Shown piece after piece: positions 1-6,436 of a stretch of 31,290 bases of DNA. The position numbers and the translations under genes are program-made. The notes below the pieces were generated by a model. The model ran no database searches and was not told the origin of the DNA. It saw only the letters and a list, made by a program, of their open reading frames with translations. Positions within the stretch are counted from its first letter, which is position 1; every line of letters starts with the position of its first letter. The DNA is from a virus, in the IMG/VR virus record IMGVR_UViG_3300037862_000091, positions 1 to 31,290 of that record. One strand, given 5' to 3'.

Positions 1-58
1 GCAAAGCAGACGGATCAGGCGCAGGGCCACTACTAGAACGAGCACCACCACTAGGCAT
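1..58 (-). CDS. Small terminase subunit, 5' fragment (duplicate of the right end)
   Basis: This is the first 19 codons of the small terminase gene, repeated here because the contig overlaps itself. The ATG is the complement of 56-58, preceded by a G-rich ribosome binding site. The full gene is at 30769-31221. It is not a separate gene. Confidence 0.85.
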   Translation of the reverse strand, partial: MPSGGARSSSGPAPDPSAL

Positions 59-127
59 AACAACCCCCACCCGACATTGCGCCGAGCATCAAAAGAAAGA
101 ACGGATTACCCGCCCATGAACACTTCG
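1..127. repeat. Terminal direct repeat, left copy (circular assembly overlap)
   Basis: Bases 1-127 are identical to 31164-31290. An exact overlap of 127 bases equals a common maximum assembler k-mer, so this is best read as the join of a circular contig rather than a biological terminal repeat. It contains the 5' end of the small terminase gene and part of the region upstream of it. Confidence 0.95.
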
Positions 128-269
128 GAAACGTCTTGAACCCGGCGCGCGTTTTTTTCACCTCCCCGGCGCGTCCCTTTGCGCGGCTTTTTGTGGCCCC
201 TCCCCCACCCTTTGAGGGGGTCGAGAGGGTCGGGTGTCGCCTGCGGGTGTCATGCCCTTAGCGGGGCGT
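71..269. other. Intergenic region upstream of terminase; candidate cos region
   Basis: After circularisation this is the roughly 200-bp gap between the HNH endonuclease gene and the small terminase gene, the usual place for cos in actinophages. It has no convincing ORF. It holds the GC-rich motif CCCGGCGCG twice (about 141-149 and 163-171) separated by a T-rich and pyrimidine tract, and a CCCCTC/GAGGGG stem-loop near 197-220. The cleavage position cannot be read from sequence alone. Calling it cos rests on position and composition only. Confidence 0.4.
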
Positions 270-614
270 TCACCGTTGGTTCCAGCCTCCGGGTTGATGG
301 TGTGCTGTTTCCCTGTCGTGGCAGGGTTTGCACAGGCCGCGTCCGTATTGGGGTGCGTCGGGGTTGAGGTGTAGGGCTATGAGGTCGTTGCGTGATTTGG
401 GGTGGTGGTCGGCCACGTTTGATTCTCGGAGGCCGCAGAGGTTGCAGATTGGGTGGGCGCGTAAGACTGCGGCCCTGAATGTGCGGTGGCTTTTGGTGTT
501 GTAGGCGCGTGTTTTGGCCCAGTGTGTTTGTTTGGCGGTGTGTAGGTGTGTGGGGCATCGTGAGTCTGTGCCGTTGTGGATGGTGGCGCAGCCGGGTGTG
601 GAGCAGACGCGCAT
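270..614 (-). CDS. HNH endonuclease next to terminase
   Basis: This is a 114-residue protein. Its N-terminus carries a Cys pair region (VCSTPGC, then RCPTH). The C-terminal half has a classical HNH zinc-finger nuclease core: CNLCG, then ADHH with the catalytic His, an Asn/His-containing middle (LHLNPDAPQYG) and LCKPCHDRETA. HNH proteins beside the terminase genes of cos phages assist the terminase in cleaving cos, as shown for HK97-type systems. In the circular genome this gene lies directly upstream of the small terminase across the candidate cos region, which fits that role. The ATG at 614 was chosen because it starts the Cys-rich domain and lies 3 nt after the stop of the upstream gene. 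The longer upstream extension of the frame overlaps two other genes. Confidence 0.85.
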   Translation of the reverse strand: MRVCSTPGCATIHNGTDSRCPTHLHTAKQTHWAKTRAYNTKSHRTFRAAVLRAHPICNLCGLRESNVADHHPKSRNDLIALHLNPDAPQYGRGLCKPCHDRETAHHQPGGWNQR

Positions 615-616
615 TG

Positions 617-799
617 TTATTCGGTGCCGCGGGTAATGGTTGGCTGGTCGTCGATGACGGTGCAACTTCCTGTGCGTGTGTCTGCCCAATGGTCGAGCAC
701 GTCGGTCATGTCGTCTAACCCGCCAACTGATGGGTAGGACGGTGACGGGGTTACCAGGATGGTTGACCCGGTTGGGACGTACACCCATTGGCCTGCCAT
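617..799 (-). CDS. Hypothetical protein, 60 aa
   Basis: This is a small protein of unknown function that starts MAGQWVYVPTGS. It has a Gly/Pro/Ser-rich N-terminal half and an acidic segment (GGLDDMTDVLDHW) in the middle. The ATG overlaps the TGA of the upstream 58-aa gene by one base (TGATG), so the two are probably translationally coupled. The gene is followed 3 nt later by the HNH gene. Its position between small genes just ahead of the packaging module suggests a head or packaging accessory, but nothing in the sequence shows this. Confidence 0.65.
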   Translation of the reverse strand: MAGQWVYVPTGSTILVTPSPSYPSVGGLDDMTDVLDHWADTRTGSCTVIDDQPTITRGTE

Positions 800-975
800 C
801 AGATGACCTTGCGGCCCATCTCTTTAAGGGCGGCAAGTGTTACACCGTCTAACCGTTCGGTGACCGTGAACCCGCGTGTGTCGTTTGGTAGCAGTTCGGC
901 AACATGATCGGCTGCCGCAATCACCACCAACGCGTTGTCGTCTAAACGTGGTTCAAACTGCGGCATGGGGATCAT
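799..975 (-). CDS. Hypothetical protein, 58 aa
   Basis: This is a 58-residue ORF starting MIPMPQFEPRLDD. It alternates hydrophobic and charged residues in a way that suggests a small folded alpha/beta domain (ALVVIAAADHVAELL, then FTVTERLDGVTLAALKEMG). It fills the space between the metallophosphoesterase and the 60-aa gene, and its stop overlaps the next start (TGATG). An alternative start three codons downstream (the ATG at 966) is possible. No family was recognised. A roughly 64-nt gap upstream (976-1039) shows nothing. Confidence 0.55.
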   Translation of the reverse strand: MIPMPQFEPRLDDNALVVIAAADHVAELLPNDTRGFTVTERLDGVTLAALKEMGRKVI

Positions 976-1039
976 CAGTGACCAAACACTTTCCTGTTAG
1001 GCAGGTCGGGGGCAAACGGTTAGGCAGTATCGGTGATCG

Positions 1040-2185
1040 TCAGAGGATCGTGAGTGAGCTGAGGTCGAACCCGTTCGAGGTCACGTCGAACACGAGCAAA
1101 CCGGGGTCGGAGTCGCGGCCTGCCGTAGTCCTGTACCAGTCGCTGCCATTGTCGAGTGTTGGTGCGCCGATTGACCATCGTTGCCGTTCGGAGACGGGGT
1201 TGCGGCCTGCCACGTTTGCAGAAAACGAATGATAATGCCCGGCAATGAGCACGTCCGCACCGGCAATGGCTTGAGCGCCAAACGTTTGCTTCTCCCACCA
1301 CGACACAGACTGACCCGGCCCGAACTGGTTGCCATGCACTAAACCAATGCTTGTACCAAGCAGGTTGACGGCCACTGATTCGTCATATGGGTTCGGTGCG
1401 GTGAAGGTGACGTTCATCCGTGCCGCCGTCGTGATCTTTTCCACTTGCTTATGTACGAACAAGCCGAGGTCGTCGGACGGTTTGCCCAAGTTTTGGCGTC
1501 CGTTTCGCCATGCAGTGTGATTGCTGGGCACTCCGGCGACGGTGACGGGTGCGTGACGGTGGCATTGTTCGATGAACAACCACAGCTCTGTCCCGTAAGC
1601 ATCCATCTGCTGTGCCAGGCTCAGGTCATTGGTGAACATGGGGTTGCCGCCGGACTCAAAGCCTTCGAAGCCGTCGCCCGCATCAGCCAACAGGATTTGT
1701 GACGGCTTACGCAATTTCAGCAGCGGCTCAAGTAGTGCCCGCTTCGCCGCTATCCGGTCAATCAGTTCAGGTGTGCCACCGCGCCGCCCCGTCTTACCAA
1801 TCTGCGGGTCAGCGAACACAACCACGGTTGCCCGGTCACCGGTCGCACGTGGGAGGGCTTTGCGTGGTCGGCGTGCCGTTGCGTAGAGGGCTGGCAAGTC
1901 GATTGCGTCGGCACCGGCGGTGATGCGTTCGAACTGGAAGAAGAAACTGTAGGTGTCGGGCTTGTCGTGATGCGTTTTTGTCCACTGTGATACGCGTCCG
2001 ATGATGCGCCAAGCGTTAGGGTCTAACCCGGCAAGGCGGAGCAGTTGCCCATGATCGGACACGATCTCACGTACAGGCCCAGTAGCGCCCTGCCCGCCCT
2101 CGTCATCCCACTCAGCACCTTTACGGAACTTTGCAGGTACAACGTCGGGTTGGTCTAGGCGTGCCGCGTCAATACGATCGGCCAT
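1040..2185 (-). CDS. Calcineurin-like metallophosphoesterase
   Basis: This is a 381-residue protein with the conserved metal-binding motifs of the metallophosphoesterase superfamily in order: VVFADPQIGKTG (D-x-Q/H), LLADAGDGFEGFE (GD), GVPSNHTAWR (NH), LVHGNQFG and a C-terminal IAGHYHSF (GHxH). Enzymes of this fold hydrolyse phosphodiester or phosphomonoester bonds, and phage members are often compared to SbcD/Mre11-type nucleases. The N-terminal 80 or so residues are a family-specific region rich in Trp and Asp. The substrate cannot be read from the sequence. The start is uncertain: the ATG at 2185 gives a 17-nt overlap with the upstream HTH gene, and an in-frame ATG at 2245 would add 20 residues but overlap more. 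The gene sits in the leftward early/middle operon. Confidence 0.8.
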   Translation of the reverse strand: MADRIDAARLDQPDVVPAKFRKGAEWDDEGGQGATGPVREIVSDHGQLLRLAGLDPNAWRIIGRVSQWTKTHHDKPDTYSFFFQFERITAGADAIDLPALYATARRPRKALPRATGDRATVVVFADPQIGKTGRRGGTPELIDRIAAKRALLEPLLKLRKPSQILLADAGDGFEGFESGGNPMFTNDLSLAQQMDAYGTELWLFIEQCHRHAPVTVAGVPSNHTAWRNGRQNLGKPSDDLGLFVHKQVEKITTAARMNVTFTAPNPYDESVAVNLLGTSIGLVHGNQFGPGQSVSWWEKQTFGAQAIAGADVLIAGHYHSFSANVAGRNPVSERQRWSIGAPTLDNGSDWYRTTAGRDSDPGLLVFDVTSNGFDLSSLTIL

Positions 2186-2408
2186 TGAAGCCAACGCTTC
2201 GTCTCCACTTCGCCACAGTATCTTTGCCGATTGGTATGCCCTCATCGGCTAGGAACCGTTGAATTGCAAGGTGTGACCAGTCAGGGTCGAGCAGCATGCC
2301 CATTACGGCGTCACGGTCAGCCGTGGTGAGGCCGGCGTACCACTTGTACACGTCGGCGCGGGTGCGTACCGGTTTCGCGGCGGTAATACGATCGGAAAGC
2401 GTGCTCAT
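2169..2408 (-). CDS. Helix-turn-helix protein, 79 aa
   Basis: The C-terminal half has a clear helix-turn-helix pattern (AIQRFLADEGIPIGKDTVAKWRR, residues about 48-70). The recognition helix carries Lys and Arg residues and ends in KWRR. The N-terminal half (DRITAAKPVRTRADVYKWYAGL) is helical and basic. The ATG at 2408 is chosen because it follows a strong site, GGAGG, five bases upstream. The longer frame upstream has no such site. It probably binds DNA and may regulate genes or assist packaging; no operator was identified. It overlaps the metallophosphoesterase start. Confidence 0.75.
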   Translation of the reverse strand: MSTLSDRITAAKPVRTRADVYKWYAGLTTADRDAVMGMLLDPDWSHLAIQRFLADEGIPIGKDTVAKWRRSVGFNGRSY

Positions 2409-2513
2409 GACGCCTCCAATGTCGAGGGGGGCAGAGTTGACCCGTGCTGCCCCACACGTCCAGTGCGCTCCCACGATGGGGCTGGTCAGGCGTCACCAGG
2501 AGTGCGCCCTTTG

Positions 2514-2687
2514 TCATCTAATGCCCGCAACATCAAAGCCCCAGTGCCTGAATCGGCTAATAAGTGGTGAGCTGTGTGCGGGCAAAACAAAACCCCACCA
2601 ATCCGACCGGATGATGGGGAGCAATTTGACACGGTAAACCCATGCACCGTCAGGGTACACGAAACGAATGACAACGGTGTAATTCAT
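2514..2687 (-). CDS. Hypothetical protein, 57 aa (frame uncertain)
   Basis: The 296-base stretch 2409-2704 holds two overlapping leftward frames. This one starts MNYTVVIRFVYPDGAWVYRV, a convincing beta-strand-rich N-terminus, and ends at 2514. A second frame (2486-2674, TTG start) has the more protein-like C-terminal half, with LFCPHTAHHLLAD and an acidic end. The two would join only by a +1 shift. Either one frame is the gene, both are, or a frameshift mutation or sequencing error split one gene. No ribosome binding site supports either start. No function was recognised. Confidence 0.35.
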   Translation of the reverse strand: MNYTVVIRFVYPDGAWVYRVKLLPIIRSDWWGFVLPAHSSPLISRFRHWGFDVAGIR

Positions 2688-2704
2688 TTTAGTCGGCGTG
2701 TCGC

Positions 2705-3352
2705 TTATGCAACGGCGGCGGCTTCTGCCAACTCGATAAGCCACCGCAGTTCCCGCAAAGCGGAGCGGCCTTTCCACACGACACCGCACGCACGACACGA
2801 ACCGGATGCTTGGTCGAGAGTGTCAGCACCGATTTCTAAATACTCCACAACGACGGCTGTGACTTGGTTACCGGTGCCGGGATCTACTGACACGCGGGCG
2901 TTGCACAGTGGGCATGGGGCGGTGATTTCTAATCGGGTGGGCGGGTCGAACATGTTGGTAATTTGTTGATTCCAGCCGGTGAGGATGCGTTCGTATTGCA
3001 GGTCGGTGTGCTCCGTGCGCACCGTGCCAATGTAGGCGGCATACCAGGCCCGTAGTTGCCCCGCCACCGTGTCAAATTTGACCGACTTTGACAACCGCAA
3101 CTGCCAACTCATGACCGTTGACGAAATGCTGCCTTTCAGCTCTAACGCGCCGGGGTCGATGGGTATACGTTCCAACGTTTTAGATGATCCTTCGTGCGAT
3201 CCCGTGTTTCCGGCAACCGCCGCCTCCAGTTGTGTTAGTAGCGGTTCGTGCTTGATAACAGTTGGCTTCCCCGGCCCCTGGATCACTTTGACCGTGGTCG
3301 GTAGGGTCAACGCGTCTACAGCGTCGAGCAGTGTGGTCATCCGTTCACTCAT
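2705..3352 (-). CDS. Zinc-ribbon protein, 215 aa
   Basis: The C-terminal 70 residues carry two Cys pairs typical of a zinc ribbon: CPLC (in APCPLCNARVSVD) and CRAC (in GSCRACGVVWKG), followed by a helix (ALRELRWLIELAEAAA). The N-terminal part is mostly helical, with a Gly/Pro-rich loop (QGPGKP). Proteins with this layout (helical region, CxxC-x(n)-CxxC ribbon, C-terminal helix) are common and uncharacterised in early operons of actinophages. The ATG at 3352 is preceded by a purine-rich GGGGAAGAAG stretch and overlaps the stop of the upstream acidic ORF by 8 nt. DNA or RNA binding is likely but inferred. Confidence 0.75.
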   Translation of the reverse strand: MSERMTTLLDAVDALTLPTTVKVIQGPGKPTVIKHEPLLTQLEAAVAGNTGSHEGSSKTLERIPIDPGALELKGSISSTVMSWQLRLSKSVKFDTVAGQLRAWYAAYIGTVRTEHTDLQYERILTGWNQQITNMFDPPTRLEITAPCPLCNARVSVDPGTGNQVTAVVVEYLEIGADTLDQASGSCRACGVVWKGRSALRELRWLIELAEAAAVA

Positions 3353-3473
3353 CAGAATCTTCTTCCCCGTAAAAGTTGGCATCGTTCGCGGCCATGTCAT
3401 CGTCCAACCACTCCAGGTCGAGGTCGGTGAGTTCATCACGCCAGTTCGGAGCGGTCGGCAGGTGGTCACTCAT
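3345..3473 (-). CDS. Small acidic protein, 42 aa
   Basis: This short ORF (starting MSDHLPTAPNWRDELTD) is very acidic, with about a third of its residues Asp or Glu, ending GEEDSDE. A strong ribosome binding site (GGAGGG) lies six bases before the ATG at 3473, and the stop overlaps the next gene in an ATGAGTGA junction. That same junction type recurs between other genes of this operon (4108-4218). No family was recognised. Highly acidic phage miniproteins can act as DNA mimics or host-protein inhibitors, but nothing here proves that. Confidence 0.65.
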   Translation of the reverse strand: MSDHLPTAPNWRDELTDLDLEWLDDDMAANDANFYGEEDSDE

Positions 3474-3487
3474 GTCAGCCCTCCCCC

Positions 3488-3682
3488 TCAAAGCCCAAGA
3501 TGGTGGGCAAAGTCATCAACCGCATCATGGGCTACCTGCCGGTCATGCTCAGCAAGCCAACGGTCGAACAACTCATACCGTTCTGGCACGCGTTCGCTCC
3601 ACCCGTGGAAATCGCCAAACGCAAAGTATTCGCGCACATCTTCGGTGGAGGGCGTCGATACCCGCGTGTAGTCGTCACTCAT
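3488..3682 (-). CDS. Hypothetical acidic protein, 64 aa
   Basis: This protein of unknown function starts MSDDYTRVSTPSTEDVREYF. It is rich in Asp, Glu, His and aromatic residues (FAFGDFHGW, ERYELFDRWLAEHDRQ). The ATG at 3682 has a good GGAGG site seven bases upstream. The longer in-frame extension to 3727 lacks one and overlaps the upstream gene far more. It overlaps the 146-aa gene by 8 nt and ends 14 nt before the 42-aa acidic ORF. Confidence 0.65.
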   Translation of the reverse strand: MSDDYTRVSTPSTEDVREYFAFGDFHGWSERVPERYELFDRWLAEHDRQVAHDAVDDFAHHLGL

Positions 3683-4115
3683 GGGGTGCCTCCGACCAGA
3701 TACGCCGACCGGCGATGATGCTCTCATCGTGCGGTGACGGGCACATTACGCCGACGAAAACCCCGCGCGAATTCATAACGTAGGCGTGTGGAATCAGGTC
3801 GTCTGAATACCTGAGCACCCACACCTCACCCGTTCGCGCGTCTTGCCACGGTCTCGGTTCGGGATGCGTGTCGAAGTACTCCCGCGCGGCTTCGTGAACC
3901 CCCGGATAATTACCAAACCACGGCTTGTCTACGTTGCCCTTTGACACCTCGTAGCTTCGTCCGTCTGCTTCGTGAAACAGATTGACGCGCGTTCCCTTTG
4001 TCCCGACCGCGTAGCCAACAATGTCGGGGTGTTGCAGTGAACGCCAACGCCCAACCTGTGCGTCACGATCCGCGATTGTGTCCGAAATGTCGCGGTCGGT
4101 CTCCACGTCACTCAT
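3675..4115 (-). CDS. Hypothetical protein, 146 aa
   Basis: This is a soluble protein of unknown function. The N-terminus is acidic and probably flexible (MSDVETDRDISDTIADRDAQ). The rest looks like a folded domain with many aromatics (KPWFGNYPGVHEAAREYFDTHPEPRPW, then EVWVLRYSDDLIPHAYVMN and GVFVGVMCPSPHDE). There are no membrane segments and no recognised catalytic motif. The ATG at 4115 overlaps the end of the 36-aa upstream ORF (ATGAGTGA), indicating coupling. It is one of a run of small early genes between the SSB and the metallophosphoesterase. Confidence 0.65.
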   Translation of the reverse strand: MSDVETDRDISDTIADRDAQVGRWRSLQHPDIVGYAVGTKGTRVNLFHEADGRSYEVSKGNVDKPWFGNYPGVHEAAREYFDTHPEPRPWQDARTGEVWVLRYSDDLIPHAYVMNSRGVFVGVMCPSPHDESIIAGRRIWSEAPHE

Positions 4116-4218
4116 CCTTTGCCTCTGTTTCTTTCGCCAACTTCGCCATTTCGGTCATCGCCTTCAACGTGTCCATGAGGCTAAGCACTTCCCCTTTGTC
4201 CGGGTCGGCGTCAGTCAT
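4108..4218 (-). CDS. Small helical protein, 36 aa
   Basis: This ORF falls below usual length cutoffs. It starts MTDADPDKGEVLSLMDTL, and its second half is a Met/Lys/Ala-rich amphipathic helix (KAMTEMAKLAKETEAKDE) suited to a coiled coil. The ATG at 4218 overlaps the stop of the upstream 49-aa gene (ATGACTGA), and its own stop overlaps the next ATG (ATGAGTGA). The two flanking overlaps and the lack of any other frame in the gap are the main support for it. Its function is unknown. Confidence 0.55.
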   Translation of the reverse strand: MTDADPDKGEVLSLMDTLKAMTEMAKLAKETEAKDE

Positions 4219-4360
4219 GCGACACCGACACGTTGTTGGGGCACGCAATCGTGCTGACACCCCACGGTGTAACGCAGCGCCCGCACCGATGGGGTGCCGG
4301 TTCGCGTAGTTGCGTGGATGGTTGGTATGCGGTCGAGTAGCCGCCAGTCATGTAACGCAT
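4211..4360 (-). CDS. Small Cys-containing protein, 49 aa
   Basis: This protein starts MRYMTGGYSTAYQPS and contains HRCGRC followed 13 residues later by a third Cys (STIACPNN). With a His beside the first Cys, this resembles a small zinc knuckle or an incomplete zinc ribbon. It begins one base after the SSB stop, and an alternative ATG lies three codons in (4351). No ribosome binding site is evident, so it probably depends on termination-reinitiation after the SSB gene. Its role is unknown. Confidence 0.55.
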   Translation of the reverse strand: MRYMTGGYSTAYQPSTQLREPAPHRCGRCVTPWGVSTIACPNNVSVSHD

Positions 4361-4361
4361 C

Positions 4362-4757
4362 TCAAAAAGGAGTTTCGTTAGAATCCCAGTTCGACTGTGC
4401 GCCCGTTTGCGGGGGTGCAACTGTCGAACGGGTGTCTGTAGCGGAGGGCGCGGAAACTGGCTGAGAATCGCTTACAGCGTCTCCCGTAGCCACCTCAACG
4501 CGCGACTGGTTGATTGACCGCTTCACCACATGCACCGTGTTGCCGTCACGCCCCACAAAATTGTCAACCTGATCGCCATGCAAACCCGACACTTTCACCA
4601 CGGCACCCTCAGACAGTCCATGCTCCGTGTCAAACCAGCACGCCCACCGCGTTTCACCCTCACCCCCATCACGCTTCTTGAACTTCTCCGTAACCTCCGC
4701 ACCCAACCCTTTGTAAAACGTGCGGGTGACGGTGCCCTTGATGTTTACGATTGCCAT
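4362..4757 (-). CDS. ssb: Single-stranded DNA-binding protein-like
   Basis: This 131-residue protein begins MAIVNIKGTVTRTFYKG. The first 80 or so residues look like an OB fold, with alternating beta strands (ACWFDTEHGLSEGAVVKVSGLHGDQV). A Ser/Thr/Pro/Gln-rich disordered linker follows, ending in NWDSNETPF. That acidic tip ending in Pro-Phe matches the C-terminal peptide of bacterial SSBs that recruits partner proteins. It would coat single-stranded DNA during phage replication and recombination. A GGAAGG site precedes the ATG. It lies directly downstream of the helicase-loader-like gene, within the replication cluster. The OB-fold assignment is by pattern, not alignment. Confidence 0.75.
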   Translation of the reverse strand: MAIVNIKGTVTRTFYKGLGAEVTEKFKKRDGGEGETRWACWFDTEHGLSEGAVVKVSGLHGDQVDNFVGRDGNTVHVVKRSINQSRVEVATGDAVSDSQPVSAPSATDTRSTVAPPQTGAQSNWDSNETPF

Positions 4758-4815
4758 TATTTGCAGCCTTCCTAAGCCCAGACGGGCGGTTGAGTGTTGG
4801 ATGTTTCGGTGAAAG

Positions 4816-5232
4816 TCATGCCGCCCACCGTGCTTCGGTCGGCGCGAACCCTGCCGCGATCAGTTGCGCGTTGTACACGGCCACCTCACGAGCGAACGCA
4901 GCCGGGTCGTTCCACGCCGCACACATCGAATCCCAGTTCTCAGGCTTGGGCGCTGACGGGATCACGCCCGCCTCCAACTGCTTGAACCTTTCCGGTGTCG
5001 TGTCATTCGACGGTGTACGCGCCGCCCTCACACGCTTCACATTGGTACGCACGTGGGCGGGTGTCAGATAGTCGGTTGTTTCCCGCCGGTGCATTCGCAC
5101 AGCCTCAACCGCATCATCAAAATCAAGATCACCAATCGAATCAACCCACTCGAGAATCACCTCACGGCTTGTCTCCCGGTTATCGCCCAAACGAATCTTT
5201 GCCACCACTGCGGCAACCTGTGCGGCGTTCAC
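4816..5232 (-). CDS. Putative helicase-loader-like replication protein
   Basis: This 138-residue protein starts MNAAQVAAVVAKIRLGDNRETS. The N-terminal 65 residues are a helical domain of the kind seen in phage replicative helicase loaders such as SPP1 G39P. It has a short helix, then VILEWVDSIGDLDFDDAVEAVRMHRRETTDYLTPAHVR. The C-terminal half is Pro/Thr/Asn-rich and less ordered, with a final helix. It overlaps the replication initiator gene by 4 nt (ATGA) and precedes the SSB gene, which is the expected setting for a factor that loads the host DnaB helicase at the phage origin. The assignment is by helical pattern and context. It has no Walker motif, so it is not a DnaC-type ATPase. Confidence 0.6.
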   Translation of the reverse strand: MNAAQVAAVVAKIRLGDNRETSREVILEWVDSIGDLDFDDAVEAVRMHRRETTDYLTPAHVRTNVKRVRAARTPSNDTTPERFKQLEAGVIPSAPKPENWDSMCAAWNDPAAFAREVAVYNAQLIAAGFAPTEARWAA

Positions 5233-6035
5233 GCGATTGCCCGCATGTCTGCTGCCCGGTCGAGTTCTGCCTGCAACTCAAGGCCCATCTGCAATGTTTC
5301 GTGGAACCGGTCAGACTGCGTGGGTTTGGCTGTGCTCGAGCGGGCTACCGGTGGCCCGTCGTTCCACCGTTCACCGTTCAACCACGTTGCCGCGTGCGGG
5401 ATGAACTCGAGCGCGGGCCGGTTGGGGTGTTGCGTGTACGTGTCCACGAATGCCAGCAAATCCAGGGCGGCAATCTTCGTCGTAGCTTTTGCCCACGCTT
5501 TGGCTGCTGCTGCTTTGCCCTCACTTCGCGGCCAGAGAGTCCAGAACTCCGTGAACAAACGATCGTCAGAAACGGACAAGTCTTTTGATCTTGTTAACTC
5601 TGTCTCTGTCTCTGTCTCTGCCATACCTTTGCCATCGGTTTGCCATTCGTTTGCCATAGCACTTGCCATCGGTTTGCCATTCCACCGCTTGTTTGCGCCC
5701 AACTTTCCCGACACTGAACGCTTCGCGGACATCTCTTCACGGTCAGCAGTCGTCTGCTGGTGGGCTGCATAGTCTCGAATCACGTACTCATCCGCCGCTT
5801 CGTCGTGGAACATGAGAGGCCGGTCAGCGTGAGACGCACACAGCTCCACCACAACTTCAGACGCCCACATGCGGTGCATCATCACAGCCGGGATGCGCCC
5901 GTCCAGGTCTTGCATTCTTGAGTAACCGTTCATCTCCACGAACGCCCACTTCGCCTCCACGGTGAGCGGTGCAATTTTCGGGTGCATCCAAAAGTCGTTC
6001 GGGAACGTCATATACAGACGCTTGTCCTTTGCCAT
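5229..6035 (-). CDS. Replication initiator / replisome organiser
   Basis: This 268-residue protein has the architecture of phage replication initiators. The N-terminal winged-helix-like domain (KDKRLYMTFPNDFWMHPKIAPLTVEAKWAF) is found in many phage 'replisome organiser' proteins. A low-complexity middle (KPMASAMANEW, then the repeat ETETETEL) follows. The C-terminal domain (FTEFWTLWPRSEGKAAAAKAWAKA, HAATWLNGERWND) is typical of DnaT/helicase-partner regions. The DNA for the middle carries five iterons, so the protein probably binds the origin inside its own gene, as lambda O does. It starts at the last base of the HNH stop and overlaps the loader gene by 4 nt. Confidence 0.75.
   Translation of the reverse strand: MAKDKRLYMTFPNDFWMHPKIAPLTVEAKWAFVEMNGYSRMQDLDGRIPAVMMHRMWASEVVVELCASHADRPLMFHDEAADEYVIRDYAAHQQTTADREEMSAKRSVSGKLGANKRWNGKPMASAMANEWQTDGKGMAETETETELTRSKDLSVSDDRLFTEFWTLWPRSEGKAAAAKAWAKATTKIAALDLLAFVDTYTQHPNRPALEFIPHAATWLNGERWNDGPPVARSSTAKPTQSDRFHETLQMGLELQAELDRAADMRAIA
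5597..5680. repeat. Iteron array, candidate origin of replication
   Basis: Inside the initiator gene, five copies of TTTGCCAT (one copy CTTGCCAT) start at 5628, 5639, 5650, 5662 and 5673. That is one every 11 bp, so all lie on the same face of the helix. They adjoin a CTCTGT hexamer repeat (about 5597-5620) and an AT-rich stretch (about 5576-5598, TCTTTTGATCTTGTTAACTC) that could melt. Lambda and related phages place their origin iterons in the same position within the initiator gene. The repeats also encode a plausible peptide, so some of the pattern could be coding. Confidence 0.6.
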
Positions 6036-6418
6036 TACGCTGCTACTCCTATTCCTAAGTCGTGCATGATTTCGTGCGCCTCCGCAACGGTGAGTGCGGT
6101 CACTTCACCGGCATCACCGAGCAACACCCACCCGTGTACGGCGTGCTCAACCGGAACCCGTGTCGGGTCGGCGTGCAACGAGACTTTGATTCCCCTACGC
6201 CGCGCCTCACCCTGCAAAACGGGATCGGACTCAATCAGCCCGTTGAGAAGTGAGTCCAACCAAACGACGTTGGACAGTCGGTGTTTGCTTTTGCGGCCAC
6301 CCATGCCGCCCTGACGGTGTTGGGGTACTAGCCGTCCCAGGTCGGTGCCTGTCCACGCGCACAGGTAACCGTCGCGCTGTTTGAGGGCTTTGAGGGTTGC
6401 TTTCGGTGTGGCGGTCAT
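6035..6418 (-). CDS. HNH-type endonuclease
   Basis: This 127-residue protein has the reduced HNH core found in many actinophage genomes. It runs QRDGYLCAWTG, then LVPQHRQGGMGGRKSKHRLSNVV with the catalytic His in PQHR, then NGLIESDP with the distal Asn. The second Cys pair of classical HNH fingers is missing, which is usual for this subgroup. C-terminally the conserved LHADPTRVPV segment is followed by a predicted beta domain. The ATG at 6418 has an AGGAAGG site eight bases upstream. It begins the leftward replication block and diverges from the rightward 75-aa gene across the shared regulatory region 6419-6471. Its role is nicking or cutting DNA, perhaps in replication or as a selfish nuclease. 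Confidence 0.7.
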   Translation of the reverse strand: MTATPKATLKALKQRDGYLCAWTGTDLGRLVPQHRQGGMGGRKSKHRLSNVVWLDSLLNGLIESDPVLQGEARRRGIKVSLHADPTRVPVEHAVHGWVLLGDAGEVTALTVAEAHEIMHDLGIGVAA

Positions 6419-6436
6419 GGTGTTAGCCTTCCTGTA

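Noticed and set aside
2559-2580. Canonical -1 slippery site G-GGT-TTT in the small gene at 2514-2687
   Set aside because: The heptamer is correctly phased for a -1 shift, but the protein-like second frame is in the +1 direction, so a -1 slip would not reach it.
5597-5620. CTCTGT hexamer repeat as an independent repeat element
   Set aside because: It encodes an in-frame Glu-Thr repeat in the initiator's linker and is short. It is kept only as part of the origin candidate.
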